Of a stretch of 64,000 bases of DNA, positions 36,040 to 44,808 are shown piece by piece. The DNA is from JABDQA01 sp963759125. GTDB lineage: Bacteria; Desulfobacterota; Desulfobulbia; Desulfobulbales; Desulfocapsaceae. Numbering within the stretch: position 1 is the stretch's first letter; each line of letters begins with the position of its first letter. The translations under genes and the position numbers were made by a program. The stretch lies in NCBI GenBank assembly GCA_963759125.1, contig CAVWXN010000005.1, positions 496,001-560,000 on the forward strand. The letters are read 5' to 3'. The notes beneath the pieces are model-generated. The model was not told the origin of the DNA, made no database searches, and saw only the letters and a program-made list of their open reading frames with translations.

Positions 36040-37593
36040 TCAGATCTTGTATTGTTTGGGATCGATGCCGTATTGATGGATCTTGTAATTGATAATGCGC
36101 AGGCTGGTATCGAGGTAGCCAGCTGTTTTGGTTTGATTTCCGTTGTTTTTCTTCAGCGCGTCAATAATAAGCTCTTTTTCAAAATTTTCCACCGCTGTTG
36201 AAAATGACAAAGGGTTTGAACAGGAAGAGGCCTCGCCAGCCTGGAGGGTTGGGGGCAGGTGGATACCCTTGATTGCATCGCCGTCACAGATCAGCACCGC
36301 CCTTTCCATGCAGTTTTGAAGTTCCCTGACGTTTCCAGGCCAGTGATACTGGATGAGCAGATCGATGGCCGAAGTGGAAATCCGGTTGATTTGCTTTTTA
36401 TTTTCTCCGGCAAACTTTTCCAGAAAAAATTCGGCCAGAAGCAGAATATCGGTCCTTCGTGTTCTTAACGGTGGCATATAGATCGGAAAGACATTCAGGC
36501 GATAATAGAGATCTTCCCTGAAAGAACCGCTGGAGACCGCCTCTTCGAGATCCCTGTTGGTGGCAGCTACGAGCCGTACATCACAGGAAATGGACTTGGT
36601 CGATCCGAGACGCTGGAAACTTCTCTCCTGCACAACGTTGAGCAGCTTTACCTGGACCGAATGGGATATCTCGCCAATTTCGTCAAGGAACAGTGTGCCC
36701 CCTTCGGCATGTTCGAACCTGCCGATTTTTCTCTCATTTGCTCCGGTGAAAGCTCCTTTCTCGTGGCCGAAAAGCTCGCTCTCCAGAAGGGTTTCCGGCA
36801 GTGCTGAGCAGTTTACCACGACGAATGGCTTGTCTTTTCTCTTGCCATTGTAGTGCAGGGCCTTGGCGACCAGAGTTTTACCCGTTCCCGACTCTCCTCT
36901 GAGCAATACCGTGGCGTTGGAGTCCACAACTCGGTGAACCATTTCAAAGACATCCTGCATCCGGCTGGAGTTGCCGATTATGTCGTTGATCCGGTTTTTT
37001 TCGGAGAGTTCACGCTTGAGTTTGAGGTTTTCTGTCCGCAGATTCTCCTTTTCACGGTTGACGATTTGCACCCGACGGACGGTTTGGGCAACGATGCTTG
37101 ACAAGACGGTGAGAAACTGCAGGTCGTCGTTGGCCTGACGGCCAAATCCGTCTGTATAAATGCGGTCGACACTTAGAGCGCCGATAACCTGCTTGCCGTC
37201 CTTGATCGGTACACAGAGAAAAGAACGGTCACGGTCGGCGATATCACCGCGGGATCGGGTTCTATTGAGAAACAGAGGTTCTTCCGCTATATGGGGCACA
37301 ATAATTGGTTCGCCGGAAGCGACGACACGACCAGTAATCCCCTCCCCTATCTTATATTTACCTCTTCTTCTCCCTTCCGCAGTAAGACCATGGGCTACCT
37401 CGATTTCAAGCTTGCCGGTGAGCGGGTTAACAATGGTAACCGTACCGTTTTCCATGTTTTTATATTCGGAAAGCAGAGCCATTGCTTTTTCAAGACAATC
37501 ACTGAGTATGAATGATGAAGCGAGTTCTTTTGTTATTTCGTAAAGACAAGTTAAATCGTGTAGTTGGCTTTCTGTTTCTATGTGGTCGACCAT
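36040..37593 (-). CDS. Sigma-54-dependent activator, NifA-like (GAF-AAA+-Fis)
   Basis: A 517-residue enhancer-binding protein. A GAF domain (about 10-175) is followed by a linker and the AAA+ domain (about 205-430) with GESGTGKTLVAKALHY (Walker A), the sigma-54 contact loop GAFTGANERKIG, and GTLFLDEIGEIS (Walker B). The C-terminus (about 460-517) is a Fis-type helix-turn-helix. Domain order and GAF position match NifA, the activator of nitrogen fixation genes, but no nif gene is in the window, and the cysteine motif of oxygen-sensing NifAs is absent. NifA is a likely name; other sigma-54 activators share this layout. The next gene, queH, starts 4 bases later. Confidence 0.82.
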   Translation of the reverse strand: MVDHIETESQLHDLTCLYEITKELASSFILSDCLEKAMALLSEYKNMENGTVTIVNPLTGKLEIEVAHGLTAEGRRRGKYKIGEGITGRVVASGEPIIVPHIAEEPLFLNRTRSRGDIADRDRSFLCVPIKDGKQVIGALSVDRIYTDGFGRQANDDLQFLTVLSSIVAQTVRRVQIVNREKENLRTENLKLKRELSEKNRINDIIGNSSRMQDVFEMVHRVVDSNATVLLRGESGTGKTLVAKALHYNGKRKDKPFVVVNCSALPETLLESELFGHEKGAFTGANERKIGRFEHAEGGTLFLDEIGEISHSVQVKLLNVVQERSFQRLGSTKSISCDVRLVAATNRDLEEAVSSGSFREDLYYRLNVFPIYMPPLRTRRTDILLLAEFFLEKFAGENKKQINRISTSAIDLLIQYHWPGNVRELQNCMERAVLICDGDAIKGIHLPPTLQAGEASSCSNPLSFSTAVENFEKELIIDALKKNNGNQTKTAGYLDTSLRIINYKIHQYGIDPKQYKI

Positions 37594-37707
37594 TGTTGCA
37601 ACACTTCCTGAGGGTGATCATATCTTTCAAAATTGTTTTTGTTGTTTATGTTTGTGTTACAAAAATGTACTATACAGTAAGGGTCGGGGTATGGCAATGA
37701 CATAATA

Positions 37708-37736
37708 TTGACAGAATATTTATGAGATGGTACAAG
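37708..37736 (+). promoter_or_regulatory. Promoter for the tRNA-Ser pair
   Basis: TTGACA and TACAAG separated by 17 bases, ending 11 bases before the first tRNA. Confidence 0.65.
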
Positions 37737-37747
37737 GAAAATCTTTC

Positions 37748-37833
37748 GGAGGGATGGCCGAGTGGTTTAAGGCGGCGGTCTTGAAAACCGTTGTACGAAA
37801 GTACCGTGGGTTCGAATCCTACTCCCTCCGCCA
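37748..37833 (+). tRNA. tRNA-Ser (UGA)
   Basis: A serine tRNA of 86 bases with a long variable arm. The acceptor stem is GGAGGGA paired with TCCCTCC, the anticodon loop CTTGAAA gives anticodon TGA, the T arm contains GTTCGAATC, and CCA is encoded. Confidence 0.97.
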
Positions 37834-37850
37834 GAACACAACAAGATTCT

Positions 37851-37943
37851 GGAGAGATGACCGAGCTGGCCGATGGTGCTCGCCTGCTAAGCGAGTGTGG
37901 GGATAAAACTCCACCGAGGGTTCGAATCCCTCTCTCTCCGCCA
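37851..37943 (+). tRNA. tRNA-Ser (GCU)
   Basis: A second serine tRNA of 93 bases, 17 bases after the first. Acceptor stem GGAGAGA, anticodon loop CTGCTAA (anticodon GCT), long variable arm, T arm with GGTTCGAATCC, and encoded CCA. The pair is likely one transcript. Confidence 0.97.
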
Positions 37944-37948
37944 TTGCT

Positions 37949-37980
37949 AAAACCTGGCTGATCTGATCAGCCAGGTTTTT
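37949..37980 (+). terminator. Terminator after the tRNA-Ser pair
   Basis: AAAACCTGGCTGAT pairs with ATCAGCCAGGTTTT around a three-base loop, followed by T. Confidence 0.92.
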
Positions 37981-37991
37981 CTGTTTGACGT

Positions 37992-38453
37992 CTAGAACCC
38001 CCAGAGTAGTGATCTTTTGATCCACCCTTCCAGACCACTGTCATGTTTGACCTGAGCCCAGCCGTTCTGTTGCTTAATTGTTTTGAAAACAACCCCGTAA
38101 TATGCTTTGCCGACAACTGGGTATTTGGTACCAGGCCCGTTTCTGATATTCACCTTCTTGTTTTCATTCTTATGGACCTTGACGATCATATGGCCGGTTC
38201 TGGAGGTGAGTTTTTGGTATAACCAGCCAGTGTCACCCTCAAAATCCTCCACCTTCAGCCATCCCCCTTTCTCCTGCACAACCTTCAAAGGAAAACCGCT
38301 CCCATATTTCCATTTAACGGAGTATTTGGTTCCAGGTCCAGACCGGAGGTTAACGTTATCTCCAACTACGCTGACCATTTTTGCTAAAGCTGTTGAGGCC
38401 GAGAAAATCAGAGAAAGCAGTAAAATGAAGATAATAGTAGTTTTTTTAATCAT
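37992..38453 (-). CDS. Exported double SH3-domain protein
   Basis: A 153-residue secreted protein. Residues 1-24 form a signal peptide (TTIIFILLLSLIFSASTALA). Two bacterial SH3 (SH3b) domains follow, at about 27-80 and 90-148, each with the NLRSGPGTKY or NIRNGPGTKY signature and a GW-V or GWIK turn. Such proteins bind peptidoglycan or peptides in the envelope; many are stand-alone with unknown role. It follows parB by 27 bases on the same strand, but a functional link to chromosome partitioning is not implied. Confidence 0.85.
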   Translation of the reverse strand: MIKKTTIIFILLLSLIFSASTALAKMVSVVGDNVNLRSGPGTKYSVKWKYGSGFPLKVVQEKGGWLKVEDFEGDTGWLYQKLTSRTGHMIVKVHKNENKKVNIRNGPGTKYPVVGKAYYGVVFKTIKQQNGWAQVKHDSGLEGWIKRSLLWGF

Positions 38454-38480
38454 AACTTTGCATTGTGAAATAATTATAAA

Positions 38481-39356
38481 TCAGGAGGACTCTCCGCTTA
38501 GCATCATACCGATGATACGTTCAAGATCATCATAAGAGTAGTATTCAATTTCAATTTTCCCGCGGCTGCCTTTCTGATTAATGAGCACCTGGGAGCTGAG
38601 CCGGTTGGTCAGCTGGTTCTCAAAAGCCATTTTCACCGAGCCGGAGAATTCTTTTTCCTTTCTTCGACTGGGTTCTTTGGTGGAAACATCACGAGTTATG
38701 TCTTTGATGAGTTTTTCGGTTTGCCGGACAGACAATTGTCTGGCAATGATTTTGTCGCGAATTTCCTTCAGGGTAGCCGGGCTTGATAAAACAGCCAGAA
38801 GCGCCCTGGCGTGACCTTCGCTGAGTTGGCCAGAGAGGAGGTCATCCTTTATATATTGGGGAAGTTGAAGAAGTCTCAACGAGTTAGCAACTGTTGACCT
38901 GTTCTTTCCGACCTTCTGTGAGGCCTCTTCCTGGGTGAGACCGAATTTATCGATCAGCTTTCGATAGGCTTCGGCTTCTTCAAGCGGGTTAAGATCCGTT
39001 CTCTGAATGTTTTCAATCAGAGCGAATTCGAGCAGTTCGTCATCGCTGCTGAGTTCACGCACAACGACTGGAACAGTTTTTAAGCCTGCCATCTTGGAAG
39101 CGCGAAGTCGTCGCTCCCCCGCTATCAGGGTATATTTTTTTTTGGACACCCTGGAAACGATCAGTGGTTGGATGATTCCGTTGACCCGTATCGATTCGGC
39201 CAACTCGGTGAGTTCCTCTTGATCGAACATCAACCTGGGTTGGTGTTTATTGGGGGTAATCTGGTTGATATTGCACTCGAAAAACGTTTCTTCGGTGCTT
39301 TGTTCACCAAAAAGGGCACTGATCCCCTGCCCGTCAAGTCCTGTCAATTTTGCCAC
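38481..39356 (-). CDS. parB: Chromosome-partitioning protein ParB
   Basis: A 291-residue ParB/Spo0J. It has the CTPase/ParB box IAGERRLRASKMAGL near residue 77, the NIQRTDLNPLEEAEAYRKL segment, a helix-turn-helix around KFGLTQEEASQKVGKNRSTVANSLRLL, and a C-terminal dimer region. It binds the parS site and slides along the DNA as a CTP-loaded clamp. The start is GTG at 39356, 3 bases after parA. A perfect parS lies 920 bases away. Confidence 0.97.
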   Translation of the reverse strand: MAKLTGLDGQGISALFGEQSTEETFFECNINQITPNKHQPRLMFDQEELTELAESIRVNGIIQPLIVSRVSKKKYTLIAGERRLRASKMAGLKTVPVVVRELSSDDELLEFALIENIQRTDLNPLEEAEAYRKLIDKFGLTQEEASQKVGKNRSTVANSLRLLQLPQYIKDDLLSGQLSEGHARALLAVLSSPATLKEIRDKIIARQLSVRQTEKLIKDITRDVSTKEPSRRKEKEFSGSVKMAFENQLTNRLSSQVLINQKGSRGKIEIEYYSYDDLERIIGMMLSGESS

Positions 39357-39359
39357 TTT

Positions 39360-40133
39360 TCACACCTGTCGTTTAAGGAATTCAAGCGCCAGAGCTTTAT
39401 AGGCCAGAGCGCCGGTGGACTTGATATCGTATTCCATAATGGTCTTGCCATGACTTGGGCTTTCACTGAGTCGTACATTGCGCGGTATACGAGTTGTGAA
39501 CACCTGGTCGCCAAAATGATTATGAATTTCTGCCGCCACTTGATGAGACAAACGATTTCGTTTATCGAACATGGTGAGCAGCAGTCCCTCTATGTATAGT
39601 TTTTTGTTGAAAGACTGCTTTACAGATCTAACCGTATTGATCAGCTGCGCCAATCCCTCCATAGCATAATACTCGCATTGCATCGGGATGAGTATGGAGT
39701 GGGCTGCGGTAAGTGCATTAAGGGTGAGAAGTCCAAGAGAGGGAGGACAATCGACAATGATGTAGTCGAACTCGTTAAGAAGTGGTTTCAGAGATTTTTT
39801 TAAAAACTTTTCTCTATTTTTCTGACTGATCAGCTCTAACTCTGCCGCCACCAGATCAATGTTCGAGGGTAGGACGGAAAGGTTTTTTACATTGGTGTTG
39901 AGGATGACATCACCGACCGAAGCATCTCCGCAGAGTACCTGGTAGAGATTTTTATTTCTGTTAGCTACTTTGACGCCAACCCCACTGGAGGCATTTCCCT
40001 GAGGGTCTGAGTCCACAAGCAGTATCTGCTTTTTTCTTAGAGCGAGTGCACAGGAGAGGTTGACCGCAGTAGTCGTCTTGCCCACCCCACCCTTCTGATT
40101 AGCAACAGCAATAACTGTTGAGTTATTTTCCAT
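39360..40133 (-). CDS. parA: Chromosome-partitioning ATPase ParA (Soj)
   Basis: A 257-residue ParA ATPase. The deviant Walker A motif is VANQKGGVGKTTTAVNLS, followed by LLVDSDPQGNASSG and the Walker B-like IIVDCPPSLGLLTLNAL. It forms a DNA-bound gradient that moves ParB-parS complexes. The ATG at 40133 is preferred, with CGAGGG upstream; a TTG seven codons earlier is weaker. It is in an operon with parB and is preceded by the parS site. Confidence 0.97.
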   Translation of the reverse strand: MENNSTVIAVANQKGGVGKTTTAVNLSCALALRKKQILLVDSDPQGNASSGVGVKVANRNKNLYQVLCGDASVGDVILNTNVKNLSVLPSNIDLVAAELELISQKNREKFLKKSLKPLLNEFDYIIVDCPPSLGLLTLNALTAAHSILIPMQCEYYAMEGLAQLINTVRSVKQSFNKKLYIEGLLLTMFDKRNRLSHQVAAEIHNHFGDQVFTTRIPRNVRLSESPSHGKTIMEYDIKSTGALAYKALALEFLKRQV

Positions 40134-40264
40134 TGTGATATACCCTCGTTTCAAATATGATCAGTTCCCATACGTCTATATAAACCAGGAGAAATGAACG
40201 CTCAATGATTATTTGCTCTCACCAGTCTCAAGCTTGTCACGTTTAATCCTATAAATTTTCTTGG

Positions 40265-40280
40265 TGTTTCACGTGAAACA
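40265..40280. other. parS: parS site
   Basis: TGTTTCACGTGAAACA, the exact 16-base parS palindrome bound by ParB. It lies 132 bases upstream of parA and 29 before the nadB-like start. parS sites mark the origin-proximal region of most bacterial chromosomes, which supports the oriC candidate about 12.7 kb to the left. Confidence 0.98.
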
Positions 40281-40309
40281 TGTGACATTTAGCCGAGGAA
40301 GATTCTGAT

Positions 40310-41943
40310 ATGAAGCTTCTAGTTATTGGCAGCGGTATCGCCGGGTTATCCTTCGCTCTCAGAGCTGCCAAGCTTGGGTGAGGTCGTCGTGATCACCAAG
40401 AAAGGGATGGCGGATACAGCGACCAACCTTGCCCAAGGGGGGATAGCTGCAGTTCTTGACCAAGAAAACGATTCCATAAGCGCCCATATTGCCGATACTC
40501 TGACTGCCGGCGGCGGTCTTTGTGATTACACGACTGTCCAGGAGGTGGTCACCAGAGGCTACGATAGAGTTAAAGATCTTGATCTCTTATGGTGTTGATT
40601 TTGTTGTTAATACTGATGGGAGTCGCTAAGTCTTGGGGCGCGAGGGGGGCACAGTCACCGAAGGGTTGCCCACGCCTATGACCTTACCGGAAGAGCCATC
40701 GAGACAACACTGCTGGAGTTGGTACGGGAAGCTCCGTCAATAACTCTTTTTGAAGATCATATGGTGGTCGACCTGATGGTAACGGCCAATGAAGGTCGAA
40801 GTCGCTGCCGTGGAGCATTTGTGCTTGATGAAGGTGGTGAGATACATCGTTTTGTTGCGGACCAGACGATTTTATGTACTGGTGGTACCGGAAAAGTCTA
40901 TCTCTATACGAGTAATCCCGATATCGCCACTGGTGACGGGGTCGCAGCTGCCTGCAGGGCCGGTGCACAGCATCGCAAATATGGAGTTCGTGCAGTTTCA
41001 CCCGACCTGTCTGTTTCATCCTCAAGCAAAGAACTTTCTTATTTCCGAGGCGGTGAGGGGTGAAGGCGGGCTGCTTTTCAACCGGCGATGGGGAGCGTTT
41101 TATGGATAAATATGATTCCAGGGCCGAACTGGCCACCCGAGACATGGTGGCCCGTTCGATAGACCGGGAAATGAAGGAGAGCGGTGACGATTCCGTGTTC
41201 CTTGATATCAGCCATAAAGATGCGTCCTTTATTAAAACGAGATTTCCCGGGATTTACTCCGAGTGTCTGAAATATGGGATTGATATTACTAAAGAGGCAA
41301 TACCTGTGGTTCCTGCTGCGCACTATATGTGCGGCGGCGTTCTGGTCGATGAGTTTGGAAACAGCTCAATTGAAGGGCTTATGGCAATTGGTGAACCGCC
41401 TGCACAGGATTGCACGGTGCCAACAGGCTGGCCAGCAATTCCTTGTTGGAGGCGGTGGTTTTTGCAGAAAAAGCAGCGACTTACTGCAAGGAAAACCTGG
41501 AAAGAATCAAAGACCGGGGGCAGGGGACCGATGAATTTCCAGATCCCATTCAGCCGACTCAAGAGTTGGACGAAAACATCCTGATCAATCACAATTGGGA
41601 TGTGCTGCGCAGGACCATGTGGAACTATGTCGGTATTGTCAGAAACAGTAAACGGCTCGAACTGGCACGACAAAGGATTATCTCGATTACCCGGGAAATA
41701 GAATCCCTCTACGCAAACCATAAAATAACCCGAAATATGGTGGAGTTGAGAAATATCGCCCAGGTGTCGCAACTGATTGTTGAGTCGGCAATGCTGAGAA
41801 AGGAATCACGAGGATTGCATTATACCACCGACTACCCGGAATCGGACTCTGAGCAGATGTATTGGCTTGTGTTATCCCGGCAACCAAAGACCCAATCCTG
41901 GGAATTCACCGTTGAGCATCATCCATTTACCCGAGCCGGATAG
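40310..41943 (+). pseudogene. nadB: L-aspartate oxidase remnant with many lesions
   Basis: A clear NadB, the flavoenzyme that makes iminoaspartate for NAD synthesis, but broken. The start is MKLLVIGSGIAGLSFALRAA at 40310, then the frame changes near 40378 (+1), 40587 (+1), 40647 (-1), 40971 (+1), 41085 (+1) and 41399 (-1), with an in-frame TAA at 40627. Between lesions the family match is good: ATNLAQGGIAAVLDQ, GREGGHSHRR, ANMEFVQFHPTCLFHP, HYMCGGVLVDEFG and GLHGANRLASNSLLEAVVFAEKA. This many disruptions in one gene points to decay, unless reads were poor here. A functional copy, or dependence on outside NAD precursors, would be needed. Confidence 0.9.
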
Positions 41944-42352
41944 GCGATTTTCTTCTTTCCCTTTTTGTACCTACAACTCTATTTTCACCGACCAGATGCT
42001 GAGGCTAAACGTTCCGCATTTGGGGTATCGGTTGTAGTTTTCTACATTTACTCTTCAGCTAAAACGGCCCCCCAGACAGAACAAATGAGCTAGAACGGAT
42101 ATTTCACGAGTTGAGGCGGCCTGCCAGCCAAGGAGACTGGGGGAGGCTATATCTTTAATATGCCTTTCCCAAAAGCGACGCGGGATGGCGGGCCGTATCG
42201 ACTCGCCCGCAGGGTGGAAACTCTGTTGTTTCATCGTTGAACCTAAAAAGTACAAACTGTATCATTAGGCTAAGGGGAAGGGCTGTTCCTGATCTTGCTG
42301 ATATTGTATCTATAATTGAATTGTGTTGTTGTTTTTTCATGAACTATCCGGG
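41944..42352. other. Intergenic region between two broken oxidase genes
   Basis: A 409-base gap between the ends of the nadB remnant and the solA-like pseudogene. There are only short frames with no family resemblance. No terminator, repeat end or insertion sequence is visible. It may be unconstrained sequence in a decaying patch. Confidence 0.55.
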
Positions 42353-43508
42353 CTAGAACCGATCCGGCGAAAACATGCCAGTGTCAATGGAAGAGGGGAG
42401 GTCGAGCATATGATCTGCCAGCAGTTCTCCAAGCACCGGCGCAAATTTAAAACCGTGGCCGGCAAGAGCCACACCAAACACATTTTCTGAACCGGGCCTT
42501 TTTCCAAGGTAAAAATCTTTATCTGGTGTCAGGTTATAAAAGCAGGTGTTTGAATGAATAGGGCAGCCAGCCAGCCCGGGCAGGTAGGTTGAAATCACCT
42601 CTTTTATTGACGCAGTTTCGTCAATGTGTACCTCTCGGGACATGGTGTCGGGATCGCAATCACTCAGACCATTATGAAATGCGACCTTTATCTGACCGTT
42701 TGGCTCAAGCGATGGCAATGAATAGAATTCTTTGTATCCGTCTGGGAACGTGGAGTCATTTACCACCGGAACCTGCCAGAAATTTACAGGAAAGTGGTTC
42801 AAAAGAGTATGATTTGTCAGGCGGTGAGGCAAGCCAGTGTACCACCACCCGCTTTGGTTGGAGCACGTTGCTCTGCAGCTTGAGCAATTTCTTTGCCCAG
42901 GCTCCGGCAGCAATCAAGATCCGGCCGGCTTCATAGGTGCTGCTGATCGTCCGGACCTTCACCGAGGAGCTGTGTACAGCCCACCAATCTTCCACTCGTT
43001 CACCAAAGTGCAGCTCTGCTCCCGCCTTGCGGGCCTCATCGAGGAATGCAGTTACGCCCTTTTCAGGAAATACGATACCAGCTTCTTCTTCCAACCCGGC
43101 ATAGAAACCATCGGGTGGAGCCAACTGCGGCCAGTGCTTTCGAATTTCCCGGGCATCGAGATACTGGTGAGGTAATTGATGCGCCCGGGCGCTTCTCAAG
43201 AATCCAGAAAGGGCGGGGCTATCTGAAGGTCCGAGGGTGAGATTGCCGGTTTTGATCAGGAGTTGTTGCCCGTGATCTTTCTCCAATTGGCGCCAGAGTT
43301 TCCAGGACTTCAGGGCCATCACCACATAAGAGTTGCCTTCAGGATAGGCTCTGCGCACACTTCTCGACAGGCCATGATGGCTGCCCATGGTGTGAGGCGG
43401 GGCGTATTGATCAAGGCCCAGGACTTTATAGCCTCTGCGGGCCAAATTCATACAGGTCGATGAACCGGCTGTCCCTAGACCAACAATAATAAAGTCGTAG
43501 TTGCGCAT
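42353..43508 (-). pseudogene. N-methyltryptophan/sarcosine oxidase-like flavoenzyme, frameshifted
   Basis: A FAD-dependent amine oxidase of the SolA/MSOX group. The N-terminal frame MRNYDFIIVGLGTAGSSTCMNLARRG has the FAD loop, then GLDQYAPPHTMGSHHGLSRSVRRAYPEG, a family hallmark. It leaves the frame after QPKRVVVHWLASP near 42815-42835 and resumes one base over as NHTLLNHFPVNFWQVP, continuing to CFYNLTPDKDF and GVALAGHGFKFAPVLGELLAD at the end. About 385 residues would result if the single extra base were removed. It is isolated, with the tRNA pair upstream on the same strand. Either a pseudogene or a sequencing error. Confidence 0.82.
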
Positions 43509-43702
43509 TCCTGTTGTCGTTGAACTTGTTGGTGACTTGTCTCCCACGGGGAGGGGATGTTTGCACTCAGGTTGGATCAGCGTATCATTTTTCAGAGATC
43601 ACAGTCCTTTGGGAAAGCATACTATATTTTCACTCGTGCGGGTATGTTGGACTGAATTTCAAAGAGAGGCAGTTTTGAGGGGAGGGAATAAAGGTATAAA
43701 CG

Positions 43703-43742
43703 AAAAACGGGCAGCTGGAATTTTCCTGGCTGCCCGTTTTTA
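43703..43742 (-). terminator. Bidirectional terminator after tRNA-Glu
   Basis: A 10-base stem AACGGGCAGC / GCTGCCCGTT with T runs on both sides. It lies 5 bases past the end of tRNA-Glu. Confidence 0.85.
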
Positions 43743-43747
43743 TTATA

Positions 43748-43826
43748 TGGCGTCCCCAACCGGATTTGAACCGGTGTTGCCGGCGTGAAAGGCCGGTGTC
43801 CTGGACCTGACTAGACGATGGGGACC
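43748..43826 (-). tRNA. tRNA-Glu (UUC)
   Basis: On the minus strand: acceptor stem GGTCCCC with GGGGAC, anticodon loop CTTTCAC (anticodon TTC), T arm GGTTCAAATCC, encoded CCA. Length 79 bases. Confidence 0.96.
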
Positions 43827-43835
43827 TCAAATTTC

Positions 43836-43911
43836 TGGTGGGTCGTGTTGGGCTCGAACCAACGACTCTCTGCTTAAAAGGCAGATACTCTACCGACTGA
43901 GTTAACGACCC
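43836..43911 (-). tRNA. tRNA-Lys (UUU)
   Basis: On the minus strand: acceptor stem GGGTCGT with ACGACCC, D arm AACTCAGTCGGTAGAGT, anticodon loop CTTTTAA (anticodon TTT), T arm GGTTCGAGCCC, encoded CCA. Length 76. It precedes tRNA-Glu by nine bases in one transcript. Confidence 0.97.
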
Positions 43912-43924
43912 CGCGAAACGCAGA

Positions 43925-43953
43925 CATATACAATTTCCGACAATTGGTGTCAA
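43925..43953 (-). promoter_or_regulatory. Promoter for the tRNA-Lys/tRNA-Glu pair
   Basis: On the minus strand TTGACA and TATATG are separated by 17 bases, ending 13 bases before the mature tRNA-Lys end. Confidence 0.8.
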
Positions 43954-44172
43954 GAAAAAATATTCTCCTATTTAGTATCATCTGAAGGCGCTTAGGTCAA
44001 GTATATCACGGTCGATAGCCGAGCAGTAGAGACGGACCGGTAAGGTCTCTGTTTGACCGGCATAGTAAATTAACCTTTGTGGCAATCGAATACGGATGCT
44101 ATAAAAGAGTCCTTGTTTCGGCAACCGGTTTTTTCCCGGGCCGGTGATTTCAGACATTAACAGGTGGAGCCC

Positions 44173-44808
44173 ATGAGTTTTTTAGCAGGATCAGCGAGCT
44201 TTGTCCGATTCTCAATAGAAGGCGAGCTGCCGGAAAATCCCCTCGATTTCATTTCGGACCGCATCAAATCATTTGTTTTTGAAGATATAGACGACAACTT
44301 CGAGGAATATTCGATCGGCTGGGTGTCGGTGCTCAGTATGTTCGATTCGGCTTTTGATTATGGTACTCACCTGTACGGTGACTATGTAGTGTTGTCGCTC
44401 AGGGTTGACGAGAGAAAGGTCTCTCCGTCGATTCTGAAAAAATTCACCCAGAAGGAAGAGGAAAGAATTAAAAAAGAGAAACAGGTTCCCAAGCTGAGCA
44501 GAACACTCAAGCTGGAAATCAAGGAGCGGATCAGAACCGAGCTGACCAGGAAGGCAATGCCGGTACCGGCTGTATACGATTTGGTCTGGAGCCTGAGTGA
44601 ATCATCGCTCTACTTTTTTTCGACCAATAAAAAAGCGCATATGCTGCTCGAGGACTTTTTTAAAGACTGTTTCGGACTGCTTCTGATGCTGCAGATCCCT
44701 TATACCACTGCTGTACAGCTCTTGTCCGATGATGATCGGGCAGGCCCGGCTGGAACAGATCACACCCGAAATTTTCGTTTAAAGGCTGGCCGCTATGGAT
44801 CTGGTTGA
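44173..44808 (+). CDS. RdgC-like protein, N-terminal part, probably frameshifted near its end
   Basis: The N-terminal 190 residues resemble RdgC-like proteins of delta-group bacteria: MSFLAGSASFVRFSIEGELP, DIDDNFEEYSIGWVS, DYVVLSLRVDERKVSPSILKKF, and KAMPVPAVYDLVW. RdgC binds DNA and limits RecA filaments in the better-studied groups. The tail of this frame after residue 190 does not fit. One base over, from 44744, it reads ARLEQITPEIFV and stops at 44782, which looks like a proper continuation, so a one-base insertion near 44742 is likely. The next frame continues after that stop as a second ORF. The start is the ATG at 44173, with GGTGGAG before it. Confidence 0.62.
   Translation: MSFLAGSASFVRFSIEGELPENPLDFISDRIKSFVFEDIDDNFEEYSIGWVSVLSMFDSAFDYGTHLYGDYVVLSLRVDERKVSPSILKKFTQKEEERIKKEKQVPKLSRTLKLEIKERIRTELTRKAMPVPAVYDLVWSLSESSLYFFSTNKKAHMLLEDFFKDCFGLLLMLQIPYTTAVQLLSDDDRAGPAGTDHTRNFRLKAGRYGSG

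Noticed and set aside
37992..38453. SH3 protein as part of the partition system
   Set aside because: It has a signal peptide and is exported, so it is unlikely to act with ParA and ParB.
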